The notes under the pieces: model-generated | Told to the model about the DNA's origin: nothing | What the model saw: only the letters and a program-made list of their open reading frames with translations | The model's database searches: none | Shown here: piece after piece, positions 26,045-35,952 of the stretch | How positions within the stretch are numbered: position 1 is the first letter of the stretch | Layout: each line of letters starts with the position of its first letter | Program-made: the position numbers and the translations under genes | Source of the DNA: CBDFKS01 sp965248905 | Lineage (GTDB): Bacteria; Chloroflexota; Dehalococcoidia; Lucifugimonadales; JAGWBF01 | NCBI GenBank assembly: GCA_965248905.1 | Contig: CBDFKS010000006.1 | Location: 186,001 to 250,000 of the forward strand | Direction of reading: 5' to 3' | Length of the DNA: 64,000 bases

Positions 26045-27851
26045 GGGGATTCCTACGGCTGCTATAATTGACTCTGTACGCGCGATGGAAATAAGAATAT
26101 CTCCGTCTAGGAGAGGTAGGTCGGATATGGACTCAACCAGGAAATACGCGGTCCCTGTCGAAGATATCTGCTGGCACTGCAACATGAGAGATTTTGATTT
26201 TCAGTGCACCGATGAGCTAGCTCCTCCCCAAGGCCTTATCGGCCAGGAAAGGGCTCTCAGGGCGATCCAGTTCGGTCTGGAGGTAGATAAGCGCGGCTAC
26301 AATCTATTCGTCACGGGGCTTACGGGTACGGGCAAGGCGTCGGCCATCAAAAATCACCTGCAGTCGATTATAGATGAGCGCAATGCCGGGGGAGCAAGTT
26401 TTCCCCTGTATGACTGGTGCTATGTGCACAACTTCGCCGATCCCGACAGGCCACATATGTTGCGTCTGCCCCCAGGCCAGGGCAGGTTACTGCACCAGAG
26501 ACTCCAAGAGCTATTGAGAAACCTGCGAGAGGAGGTCCCCAAGGTATTTGCCGCCGAGGAATACTCGGCCCAGCGAAAACAGCTCGAAGATGAGGGACGC
26601 ACTACTTACCAGAGGGTGCTGCAAGAGCTGGAGAGAACCGTCAGGGCAGAGCAGTTCGGCTTACAATTTTCTCCCGCAGGAGTAAATCTATTCCCCCTCA
26701 CAGAAGAGGGGAAGCCATATCAGCCCGATGAGTTCATGAGGCTCCCCGAGCAAGAGCGAGACGACATAGACGAAAAGCGCAACAAGCTTTTACAGACGGT
26801 ACAGGATACTATGACCAGGCTGAAGGCCATTGAACAGGAGACCTTGGAGAAGGTGAGGGCGCTGGACAGGGAAGCAGGAGAGGCGATATTGGCCGAATCG
26901 TTTAGGCACCTGATTGAAGACCGCGATGGCCTCCAGGATGCTGTTGAGTTCAACAGGGGGTTAAAGGAGTATACGCTAAACAATCTTAACCTCTTTACTG
27001 GCGATGGAGACCAGCCGCCTGCCAGGGAAGGCCCCAGGGTTCGGGCTCAACTCAACGTGACCCCTTCCTCCCATTCGAGATTAACGTTATTGTTGACAAC
27101 TCAAGCGTAACGGTGGCCCCAATCGTTATCGAGTCCAACCCGACCTGGGAAAACCTCTTCGGCACGATAGAGCGACGGGCCTTCATGGGGACCTATTTCA
27201 GCGACCACACCATGCTAAAGGGTGGGTCCGTTCATCAGGCCAACGGTGGCTATCTGGTGCTCAATGCCAGAGACCTTCTGCTAAATGCTGGAGTGTGGGA
27301 AGGGTTCAAGAGAGCGATTCGAGATAAGGAGGCTAGACTCGAAGACCCCATGACACAGTTCGGGGTTTTGGCGCCTCAAGGGCTGCGCCCCCAGCCTGTT
27401 CCTTGGGATGCCAAGGTAATTGTTATGGGCGATGAAACCCTCTACAGGCAACTCTCTCAATATGATCAGGAGGACTTCTGGGAGATGTTCAAGGTAAAGG
27501 CCGAATTCGACTCTCAGATAGACCTGACACCCGAAAGCGTATCGGCCTACTGCGCTTTCATCTCTGGCATATGCCAAACGGAGAAGCTACTGCACTGTGA
27601 TCGCAGTGCGGTGGCCCGAATCGTCGAGCATGGTGCAAGACTGGTGACAGACCAGACCAAGTTTGATTCCCTCGTAACAAGGCCTGTTTGAGATGAGCCC
27701 TGGCGTGCGAAGGTGGTCTGGAGCGGAGGAGTCCACGAGATGCCGGCTGCTGCCTCACCGCCCCATCTGCTGCCCTCAGGACAAGCGTGATCCCTTGCGG
27801 GTACCCCTTCCGTGGCTCAGGGCACCCGGTGGAAGTTGTGGAGCGGCGCCC

Positions 27852-29700
27852 TCATGCGGCCGCGACCGCAGGTATCGTCCCGACCGCCCGCTGAGCCGTG
27901 TTCTCCATCTCCACTAGGCGTGCATGGACCATCCGCTTGAAGTTGCACGCCAACGCCTTCAGGTAGACGGCAAGCCGCACCCGACGGCCCCCTCGCACCC
28001 GCAAGCGCCCAAGCCCGTGGGCGCGCTTCAGCTCGGAGTTCGTTCCCTCGATCCCGGCCCTTATGGCATACCGCTTGCGCCACTCCACGGTGGCCTCGGC
28101 CCTCCGGCGCCGCTCGATGTTCACCTTCACCAGGTCCGCCTTGAGGACGTAGGCCCCCGCACGCCGGTCCAGCTTCACTGGGCAACGGGACCGCAAGGGG
28201 CAGGGCTCGCATGTTGTCCTGGCAAAGTGGACCTCTACCCGCTCCGGCGCATCCTCCAGCTCGTACTCTAAGGTGGACGGGTGGCCGGCGGGGCACACCG
28301 TGGCCTGCTCCCCTGTGACGTCGATCTGGAAGTCCGCGGCGGTGAGCGGCGGTGGTCCGTCACGCTCTCCTTCGTGCGAGTTCCCCGGCGCCGACCCCGC
28401 CACCGGGCTTACCAGTTCCGTTCCCCGGCGCGAGGCTTCGAAGGCGTTGCGGCCCGAGCCATACGCCGTGTCGGCGAAGAGCTCGTCCGGTGAGCGGCGG
28501 TGGTCCGTCACGCTCTCCTTCGTGCGAGTTCCCCGGCGCCGACCCCGCCACCGGGCTTACCAGTTCCGTTCCCCGGCGCGAGGCTTCGAAGGCGTTGCGG
28601 CCCGAGCCATACGCCGTGTCGGCGAAGAGCTCGTCCGGTCGGACCTTCCGCTCCGCGAGCCCGTCAACGACCGGCACGCTCACGTCTGTGTCGCTCCCAC
28701 TCGAGGGGGTCACCTCCACGTGGGTGATGAGCTGGGTGGCGTTCTCCTCGTGGCAGGTCTCCGCCACCTGCACCTCGTACCCCTTCCCCTTGTGGCCGCT
28801 GTAGGTCACATCCGGGTCGTGGGGCGATTGCAGCGAGTCGGCGGACACCTGCTTCGGGTCCTTCAGGACCACGGGCGCCTTGCCTTCCCCAGCATCGTCG
28901 TCATCGTCCCCGGGGCGCCCGTCCCGGTGTTTGCCCACATGGCATTGCTCCCGCAGCAGCCGCTCCAGCAGCCGGTACTCCTCCAGCTGGGCAGCAGTCG
29001 TGCCACGGAACCGGTCCACCAGCCGGTAGAGGTCCCGGGCACAGACCGAAAGGCGTCGCCGACCCTCCCCCGAGCGGGCGTCCTCGTAGTGGGTCGCCTC
29101 GTCTTCTTCCTTCAAATAGCGCCCCAGGACGCCCTCCGGAACCACAGGGCGAAGCTCTGGGTGCTCCCGGCGCAAGGTCCGCAGGAACAACCGCATCGTC
29201 TCACAGAACAGGCCCAGCCGGGTGAGTGTGGCGATGTTGCTCATGATGTGGGTGGAGTCCAGCCGTTGCTTTCCGGTGCGTATGCCCAGCGCCTGGATGA
29301 TCCGGTCCGTGGTCTCCTGGAAAGCCAGCCGGCCACCGTCGTGCTGCATCAGGCGAACTCGGAAGTTGTGGAGGGTCTTCTGGGGCAGGTGGGTCTCCTC
29401 GATGTCCAGCCGCAGGGCGTGGTGCCAGAGCAGGTTGAACTCTAGTTGTTCCAGGGCTTCATCGTCGGTGAGGTTGAACATCTCTTTGAGAAGGTGGACC
29501 CCGAGGACGGTCTACACCGCCCGGTTGGGACGGCCGTTGTCGGCGCAGTACATGGGAGCAAAGCGCTCCTCGTCAATCAGGGGGAGCGCCTCGTTTCGGA
29601 AAACCTCGGCCCAACTTCTCTCCAGGCGCTTAGCCTTCTTCGGCGTCACCAGGAACTGGGACTGCCAGAGGCTCCCTTGCGGGTCTCGTATTCGGAACAT
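27852..29700 (-). pseudogene. IS1182-like transposase, inactivated
   Basis: The N-terminal frame (MFRIRDPQGSLWQSQFL ... RPNRAV) ends in TAG at 29512-29514, and the same frame resumes at once (TVLGVHLLKEMFNL) down to the DDE region (RLDSTHIMSNIATL, VDGLAERKVRPDELFADTAYG). A 148-bp tandem duplication at 28341-28636 then shifts the frame. The true C-terminus (PCPLRSRCPV ... IEGTNSELKRAHGLGRLRV) is read from 28511 down to 27852. Two independent lesions make it a dead copy. Confidence 0.85.
28341..28636. repeat. 148-bp perfect tandem duplication
   Basis: The unit starting GGTGAGCGGCGGTGGTCC at 28341 is repeated exactly from 28489, a 148-base offset. Because 148 is not a multiple of three, it frameshifts the transposase. 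Confidence 0.95.
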
Positions 29701-30757
29701 CCTCCCCTCCCTCGCCCAGACGCAGCGCCCACGACCTTTTATTACATTATCCCCACCTTGCCCCAGGATGGCAAGGGGTTTTTACGAGAGAATCATGCTT
29801 ACTTCACGATTTGGCCAGATACAGGACTTACTCATAGAGAGTGACTATTGGGCCCGAAAGAGCGATGCTCTCCTCATCACCGGAGAGCATGTCCGGAAGG
29901 CCCTCGACGAAAAGATACATCGCCTGAACCTGGTGGAAGAGAAACTCCGCAGTTTCATGGCTGAAGGCACCCTCATGGTGGACATGACGGGTGAGGTTGT
30001 GGGACAGGCCAATGGCCTGGTGGTTTACGACCTGGGAGACTTCAGCTTTGGGAGACCGGCCCGAATTACCGCCAAGACCTTCACCGGAAGGCGAGGCGTT
30101 ATTAATATCGAGCGGGAGGCCCAGCTAAGTGGTCGAATCCACGATAAGGGGGTGCTCATCCTTAGTGGATACCTGGGGTGGAAGTTTGCCCAGGACAAAC
30201 CCCTATCTCTCTCAGCCAGCCTCTCCTTCGAGCAGTCCTACGAGGGAGTGGACGGCGACAGCGCATCCTCGACAGAGCTGTATACCATTCTCTCCAGCCT
30301 GGCGGAGCTGCCCATTAAGCAGGGCATAGCTATCACCGGTTCAGTGAACCAGAAGGGGGAGATTCAGCCCATCGGCGGCGTTAACCAGAAGGTGGAAGGC
30401 TTCTTCGATATCTGTCGTGTTATGGGACTTACCGGTGAGCAGGGCGTGATCGTGCCCCATCAGAATGTCAAGAACCTAATGCTGCGAGACGACGTGGTGA
30501 ATGCGGTGAAAGAGGGCAAGTTTCACATCAACGCCGTGAAGACCATAGACGAAGGGATCGAGATCTTGACAGGAGTCCCTGCAGGGGCACCTCAGCCAGA
30601 TGGCTCCTATCCAGAGAAAACGGTCAACTACATGGTAAACAACAGGCTGAAAGAGCTTGCCGAGGCTCTCCGTGGCTACGATTCACAAGTGCGTGAGGAA
30701 ACTAAAGAATCGTAGGATCCATGGATCGACAGGTCCAGAGGCAAGGCAGCGTTTTGG

Positions 30758-31114
30758 CTATTTAAGCATCGCATCCACGGGAACAAGCCGCTGGTTTACA
30801 GGGTCGACGCCCAGCCCGAGACTTTCCAATGCGTGAGCTCCGAGAAGGGGCATCACGTCAGGTTCTCCGAAGACTACCAATGTTATGCCCTCAGAGCCGT
30901 TGATGTGTACCATCTCCCATCCAATGTCATAAAAGACTCGTTCTTCGTTGGCTAATCGGAAGGGGCGTTGTCCGGTGACAGCGATCCCGAGACGTTCCAG
31001 GGTAGGCCGCGGAAAGAAGGTATAGCTGGAGCCCGTGTCCACGAAGGCTTCTGAGGTCTCCCTGCGTTGGCCGTCCATGTCGCTAAGTTGAATTGTCACT
31101 GAGAATGTTCCCAT
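30758..31114 (-). CDS. Retropepsin-like aspartic protease
   Basis: A 118-residue single-domain protein with the clan AA active-site motif SEAFVDTGSSYTFFP (Asp-Thr-Gly) and a C-terminal hydrophobic MPLLGAHALESLGL typical of bacterial retropepsin-like proteins. The family would act as a homodimer; substrates are unknown. I take the ATG at 31114 (MGTFSVTIQL) with GGAGGACC upstream. A longer frame to 31195 would overlap the next gene on this strand. Confidence 0.82.
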   Translation of the reverse strand: MGTFSVTIQLSDMDGQRRETSEAFVDTGSSYTFFPRPTLERLGIAVTGQRPFRLANEERVFYDIGWEMVHINGSEGITLVVFGEPDVMPLLGAHALESLGLGVDPVNQRLVPVDAMLK

Positions 31115-31134
31115 GTTCGGTCCTCCACAGATAG

Positions 31135-31842
31135 CTACCGCCGCAGTCGCCTGGGACGGCCCAGTCCGGGGTATTTCCGCACTTCGAGCAGCCATTCTAT
31201 GCGACGTTCGAGCGCCTCCACCTCTTCTTTGTCTAATATGCTTACGAGCTCTTGTACCTGCCCGGCGGGGTTTCGCAGCTTTTCCTGTAAGGCACGCAGA
31301 TCATTCAGAAAGGGCTGGGGGATAGGCTGGCCACCAAAGTCCCATATTACCGTTCGTACCTTGATCACCGAGTGGAAAGTAAGCCCGTGGTCTATACCCC
31401 ATATCTTTCCATCGGGTGCTTGAATACAGTGGGATGCCTTGCGGTCGGTGTTGTTGCTCACAAGGTCGAAACAGGCGATGGCCCTTAGAGCATCGCAATG
31501 GGATTCACGGATGCCGAAGTAGTTGATCCGGGGGTCATGCTCCATGTATAGCTGCAGAGAGCCTATGCCATAGGGCCCCTCCCGAATTATGGTCAAGGGG
31601 ATGAAGTCCCACCCAAGGATCTGGCTGAGCAGGTAAGCGGCGTACTCCCGTATGTAGAGGGTGCCCCTGGGGAAGTCCCAGAGCGGTACCTCACCGTCTC
31701 TGGGCTTGTAGACCGCCTTGCACTCTCTGGAGTCGTCATGCACTGTGACCAGGAACGTATAGTTGGAACCCCAGGGAGACAGTTCCAGGGAGTCGATCTC
31801 CCCTTGCTGGAGCAGCTGGAGAGTTTCTTGTTGTGATCTCAC
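31135..31842 (-). CDS. TIGR03843-like (SCO1664-type) protein, PI3K/HipA-like fold
   Basis: A 235-residue protein. GSNYTFLVTVHD, CKAVYKPRDGEVPLWDF, YIREYAAYLLSQILGWDFIP, CFDLVSNNTDRKASHC and KIWGIDHGLTFH match the conserved TIGR03843 family, which has a kinase-like core. In Actinobacteria the family sits with a DUF3090 gene, a histidine phosphatase and mshC. Here only the DUF3090 partner is present. The start is GTG with no clear ribosome-binding site. Confidence 0.85.
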   Translation of the reverse strand: MRSQQETLQLLQQGEIDSLELSPWGSNYTFLVTVHDDSRECKAVYKPRDGEVPLWDFPRGTLYIREYAAYLLSQILGWDFIPLTIIREGPYGIGSLQLYMEHDPRINYFGIRESHCDALRAIACFDLVSNNTDRKASHCIQAPDGKIWGIDHGLTFHSVIKVRTVIWDFGGQPIPQPFLNDLRALQEKLRNPAGQVQELVSILDKEEVEALERRIEWLLEVRKYPGLGRPRRLRR

Positions 31843-31943
31843 TTAAGTCTTAAACCTGGGTGTATTAAACCTTGTGAGCTTATTGAATCTTGGAAAAAAG
31901 ACGCACACTTGGCATGGGGCCTAATAGGGCCGAACAAGTAGGC

Positions 31944-32465
31944 TCAGGGTTCCAAGGGGGCGTGGCCGTTTGCCTTAACACACATGTGCCCATCTGGATT
32001 GATGGGCTGGCCGCAGAGCTGACATCTGGGCCTTCCCGCCTCGCAAACCTTGACGGCCTCCTTGGCCAGCTCTTCGCTCTGGCTCAGAGTGAGCCAGGAA
32101 CTCAGCGTAGCGGTCTCCGCCTCGGCTTCCTCTACGTCGTGGGTAAGAAGCAACATACAGTTGCTGGCGCTGTCATGTCCAAGCGCCAGTTTTCCGACCT
32201 TAAAGTCCATCCTTGTAACAGCTCCGCTCCACTCGGGCTCCGGCGCATCACCCTGAATGGACTTATTGTTTTCCGATAGCGAATTAATAATCTCCTGGAT
32301 GTACAGGGCTAGCTGATAAAGCTGCTCTTTCTCGAGCCACAATGATGCCGAAGCGGCGCCCGATTCCAGGATTAGCCTGAACGTCCTTTTGCCCGGTTCG
32401 CCTACAGCCTCCGCAGTGACCCGGGATAAGGCGCCCAACCTGTATCTTGCCTTGCTTGCGTCCAT
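31944..32465 (-). CDS. DUF3090-family protein with C-terminal zinc motif
   Basis: A 173-residue protein of the DUF3090/TIGR03847 family: LGALSRVTAEAVGEPGKRTF, RLILESGAASASLWLEKEQL, FKVGKLALGHDSAS and a Cys-rich end CQLCGQPINPDGHMC that probably binds zinc. It precedes the TIGR03843-like gene on the same strand with a gap of about 100 bases, as in Actinobacteria. The function is not established. Confidence 0.87.
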   Translation of the reverse strand: MDASKARYRLGALSRVTAEAVGEPGKRTFRLILESGAASASLWLEKEQLYQLALYIQEIINSLSENNKSIQGDAPEPEWSGAVTRMDFKVGKLALGHDSASNCMLLLTHDVEEAEAETATLSSWLTLSQSEELAKEAVKVCEAGRPRCQLCGQPINPDGHMCVKANGHAPLEP

Positions 32466-32539
32466 AGCAACCCCATCATATTATCCGTCTGGCTATTTTA
32501 CAAGCCTTGGGTAAGCTGGTCAGACACTATGTTCAGAGT

Positions 32540-34189
32540 CTATCCAAAAGGAGGTCTAGGAGAATAGTGGGTCTCTTCGCAGGTAATGAACTCAAGCAGG
32601 GCTGCTTGTCCTTCTTCTGTGGCCTTTCTGGCGCGCTTGATTGCGGGTCCCACCTCTGCCGGATTCTCAACACGCTCGGCGTAGCCGCCCATGGCTTTGG
32701 CCATATCCGCGTAGTTGCCACTTAGGTCCCGGGTATTGTAGAGCCCATGGGATACGTCCATACTCGGAGTCTCGACAGCCATGCTGGAGTTGTTGGAGAC
32801 CAAAGCAAGGATGGGTAAACCAGACCGGACTGCGGTTTCGAAGTCAAGTCCCACCATGCCAAATGCGGCATCTCCCATCCAATGGACCGCCAGTTTATCC
32901 GGGGCGGCCAGCTTAGCACCGATGGCCAGGCCAAGCCCGGTACCCAGGCCGTGGGACTTTCCCCATCCCAGATAGCTTCTGGGGCCGGCGGAACGGTAGA
33001 AGGGAATCATCTGGTTTCGTGGGCTGCCGGAATCGTGGGTGACGATGGCGTCGGCCGGGTCAACATTTTGCATCAGCTCCCATATAACACGGTAAGGGTT
33101 TATGGGCACCTCGTCGGAGGTTAGCTTGGGCATCCACGTGCCGAGCCACTCTGATTCCACCGCGTTGACCTCCTGGGCCATGGGGCCGTTTGCGTCGCGT
33201 TTCTTACTCCCGAGACGGTCTTTGACGGCTTCGATGAGCTGTCGCAGCACCAATTTGGCATCCCCTATGATGGGATAGTCCACGTTATAATGTTTGTCGA
33301 TGTCTCCCGGATTGTTAGTCGCGTGCACCATTATCTTGCCAGGCGGGATAGTGAGGTTCATATTATGAATGCTGAAACTGCATCCAATCCCACACACCAG
33401 GTCGGCTTTGCGTAGAAAGTGAGCTAGAGGCCCACTGATGTTTAGCCCACTGGAGCCCAGGGATAGGGGATGGTTCTCCGGAAAGGCGCTCTTCCCTACC
33501 AAGGTGGTCATGACCGGCGCCTGCAGTAGCTCGGCCAACTGCACCAGCTCTTCCGTAGCCTCAGCGTACAGCACTCCCTGGCCTGCGTGGAGCAAAGGGC
33601 ATTTGGCATTTACCAATGCCGCTGCCGCATCATCCACGTCCTTGGGATTGGCGGCCGCTCTTGTCACCTTGACTGGCTGGTAGTCCAAAGCCGACTCACT
33701 CACCTCTTGCATGGCTACATCGGCTGGTATTTCCACCATGACAAGCCCCGGAGGACCCATCTTCAAGCTGCTGAAGGCTCGGCGCATGATTTGGGATACT
33801 CGCTCTCCCGTGTTTATCGCTTCTACCGACTTGGTAAGAGGCCCGTAAACTCGCACCGAGTTGAAGTATGGTGGAAGACCCGCCCGGTCCCTAGCGTGGC
33901 CCAGGGGAAGCACCAGCATTGGAGTCGAGTCTGAGTATGCCGTGGCTATTCCCGCGAAGGCATTCTCCGCTCCAGGGCCGTACTGCATTGTGAATACGCC
34001 GGGGGGACGCCCGTTTTTGACGCGGGTAAATCCGTCGGCTATACCCACGCCCACGCGCTCCTGACGACAAATCACGGGCTTGATACCCGCTACGGCGGCG
34101 GACTCGATCACCGGAGTAGTAGGAAAGCAGGGGAGATATTCTACCCCTTCCAGTTTTAGGATCTGGACGATGGCATCGATTACTTTCAC
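32540..34189 (-). CDS. Thiamine-diphosphate-dependent enzyme, paralog 1
   Basis: A 549-residue enzyme of the acetolactate synthase/benzoylformate decarboxylase superfamily. The catalytic Glu is in VICRQERVGVGIADGF, a central domain follows, and the ThDP site is HWMGDAAFGMVGLDFETA with ALVSNNSS. Substrate not assignable. The frame is open to 34204, but AGGAGG sits 5 bases before GTG 34189 and that start gives exactly the same length as its neighbour. It is the last gene of a three-gene minus-strand set with its paralog and a GlcG/HbpS-like gene. Confidence 0.88.
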   Translation of the reverse strand: MKVIDAIVQILKLEGVEYLPCFPTTPVIESAAVAGIKPVICRQERVGVGIADGFTRVKNGRPPGVFTMQYGPGAENAFAGIATAYSDSTPMLVLPLGHARDRAGLPPYFNSVRVYGPLTKSVEAINTGERVSQIMRRAFSSLKMGPPGLVMVEIPADVAMQEVSESALDYQPVKVTRAAANPKDVDDAAAALVNAKCPLLHAGQGVLYAEATEELVQLAELLQAPVMTTLVGKSAFPENHPLSLGSSGLNISGPLAHFLRKADLVCGIGCSFSIHNMNLTIPPGKIMVHATNNPGDIDKHYNVDYPIIGDAKLVLRQLIEAVKDRLGSKKRDANGPMAQEVNAVESEWLGTWMPKLTSDEVPINPYRVIWELMQNVDPADAIVTHDSGSPRNQMIPFYRSAGPRSYLGWGKSHGLGTGLGLAIGAKLAAPDKLAVHWMGDAAFGMVGLDFETAVRSGLPILALVSNNSSMAVETPSMDVSHGLYNTRDLSGNYADMAKAMGGYAERVENPAEVGPAIKRARKATEEGQAALLEFITCEETHYSPRPPFG

Positions 34190-34276
34190 AGGAGGCCTCC
34201 TCACTTTTTGCCCGGTTAAGTCTTGGTTAGCGGTAGGCTCAGGTTGAGCCAGCTCTTTGGTGATGCAACGCCGGAT

Positions 34277-35926
34277 TTAGCCGAACGCTTTTCGATGAGA
34301 TGCTGCGGTCTCCTCGGAGGTAATGAACTCCAGAAGTGCCGCTTGACCCTGCTCCGTGGCCTTCCTGGCTCGTCTGATCGCGGGCCCAACCTCCGTCGGT
34401 TTGTCCACGCGCTCGGCATAGCCTCCCATAGCCTTGGCCATATCGGCGTAGTTACCGGTAATGTCTCGGGTATTGTATCGGTCATGGGAAACGGCCATGA
34501 GTTTGGTTTCGGCGGCCATCGTTGAGTTGTTAGAGACCATGGCCAGAATTGGTATGCCGCATCGGGCTGCCGTCTCGAAGTCGAGGCCAACCATGCCAAA
34601 GGCGGCGTCGCCCATCCAGTGAACAGCCAGCTTATCGGGCGCAGCCAGCTTGGCGCCTATGGCTAGACCCAGCCCGGTGCCCAGACCATGGGACTTGCCC
34701 CAGCCGATGTAGCCTCGGGGCGTCGTTGCCCGATAGAAGGGCACTATCTGGTCTCGTGGACTGCCTGAATCGTGGGTTACTATGGCGTCTGAGGGGTCCA
34801 CGGTCTGCATCAGCTCCCAGATGACCCGGTATGGGGTAATTGGCACCTCGTCGGAGGTCAGCTTGGGCATCCATTCGCCCAGCCACTCTTCTTTTTTGGC
34901 CTTAATTTCTCGGGAGATGGCGCCGTTGCCAGTGTGTGTTTCGTCGCCAAGGCGGTCTTTGACGGCTTCGATGAACTGGCGCAACACCAGGCGGGCGTCT
35001 CCGATTATGGGGTAGCTCACGTCGTAATCCTTGTTGATATCCCTGGGGTCATTGGTGGCATGAATGATAGTCTTGCCCGGAGGAATGGTCGTTGTCTGGT
35101 TGTGGCGCGTGAAGCTGGTGCCGATACCGAAAATGACGTCCGCCCTTTGCAGGAAGTGAACGATTGGCCCCGTCATGGTGGCCCCGCCCGCACCTAGCGA
35201 GAGGGCATGGTTTTCTGGGAAAGCGCTCTTACCTACCATGGTGGTCATTACCGGTGCTTGAAGCAGCTCGGCTAGCTGCACCAGCTCCTGGCTGGCCTCG
35301 GCGTACAACACTCCCTGACCCGCATGGATTATCGGATAGTGAGCCTCGACCAAGACTCGGGCCGCCTCGTCCACATCCCTGGGGCTGCCGACGGCTGAAG
35401 CGATATTTATAGGTTTGTAGGCTACCGCTGCTTCATCAACCTCCTCCAATGCTATGTCCTCGGGAATCTCTACCATAACCGGCCCTGGGCGTCCCATCTT
35501 GAGGTTGGCGAATGCGCGGCGCATAACCTCACCGACCTGGTCTGCTGACGTGATGGCTTCAACGGACTTGGTTATGGGCCCGAAGGCATCGGTAGAGTTG
35601 AAGTGGGGTAGGATGCCTGCTCGGCTCTGTGGGTGGCCCATGGGAAGCACAAGCACCGGCACCGAGTCTGAATAGGACGTGGCGACTCCGGAGAAGGCGT
35701 TCTCCGCACCTGGGCCGTTCTGCATGGTAAACACCCCCACGGGCCGTCCGTTGGAGATGCGGCTGAATCCGTCGGCGATACCCATGCCTACCCGTTCTTG
35801 ACGGCATATGATTGGCCTTATGCCCGCTGCGGCGCAGGCCTCTATAGTCGAGGTGGTTGGATAAGCGGGCAGGTACTCCACGCCCTCTTGCTTTAGTATT
35901 TGCGCGATTGCGTCAACTACTCTCAT
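34277..35926 (-). CDS. Thiamine-diphosphate-dependent enzyme, paralog 2
   Basis: Also 549 residues and collinear with the gene just downstream throughout (for example VYAEA/LVQLAELLQAPVMTT and HDSGSPR are shared). This marks a tandem duplication. Catalytic Glu in IICRQERVGMGIADGF; ThDP motif HWMGDAAFGMVGLDFETA with AMVSNNST. Differences cluster in the middle domain (TMTGPIVHFLQRADVIFGIG, TSFTRHNQ), so the pair may form a hetero-oligomer or differ in substrate. TAGGAGAC precedes the ATG. Confidence 0.88.
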   Translation of the reverse strand: MRVVDAIAQILKQEGVEYLPAYPTTSTIEACAAAGIRPIICRQERVGMGIADGFSRISNGRPVGVFTMQNGPGAENAFSGVATSYSDSVPVLVLPMGHPQSRAGILPHFNSTDAFGPITKSVEAITSADQVGEVMRRAFANLKMGRPGPVMVEIPEDIALEEVDEAAVAYKPINIASAVGSPRDVDEAARVLVEAHYPIIHAGQGVLYAEASQELVQLAELLQAPVMTTMVGKSAFPENHALSLGAGGATMTGPIVHFLQRADVIFGIGTSFTRHNQTTTIPPGKTIIHATNDPRDINKDYDVSYPIIGDARLVLRQFIEAVKDRLGDETHTGNGAISREIKAKKEEWLGEWMPKLTSDEVPITPYRVIWELMQTVDPSDAIVTHDSGSPRDQIVPFYRATTPRGYIGWGKSHGLGTGLGLAIGAKLAAPDKLAVHWMGDAAFGMVGLDFETAARCGIPILAMVSNNSTMAAETKLMAVSHDRYNTRDITGNYADMAKAMGGYAERVDKPTEVGPAIRRARKATEQGQAALLEFITSEETAASHRKAFG

Positions 35927-35952
35927 GAATCAGTCTCCTATCCGACTTATTT

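Larger units (their letters stand above)
27664..29795 (-). mobile_element. Decayed IS1182-like insertion sequence
   Basis: Imperfect terminal inverted repeats TGATTCCCTCGTAACAA (from 27664) and TGATTCTCTCGTAAAAA (inward from 29795) bound about 2.13 kb. The element interrupts the Lon-like gene between codons for ...TDQTK and LTSRFGQ. A target duplication is not clear. It contains one transposase gene on the minus strand with two inactivating lesions. Confidence 0.8.
26127..30715 (+). pseudogene. Lon-like ATP-dependent protease, broken by frameshift and IS
   Basis: AAA+ protease of the LonB/LonC-like type. Walker A is FVTGLTGTGKASAI near residue 60, followed by a long coiled-coil. A one-base frameshift near the C-run at 27061-27064 ends the frame at 27110. 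The -1 frame continues the homologous sequence (LPFEINVIVDN...) to 27661. An IS1182-like element then intervenes. The protein resumes at 29798 (LTSRFGQIQDLL) with the protease domain: catalytic Ser in DGDSASSTELY and Lys in GGVNQKVEGFF. Pieces sum to about 818 residues. GGAGAGG precedes the ATG at 26127. Confidence 0.85.

Noticed and set aside
28273..29445. 390-residue plus-strand frame
   Set aside because: Antisense shadow of the IS1182-like transposase; long because of high GC content and lengthened by the tandem duplication.
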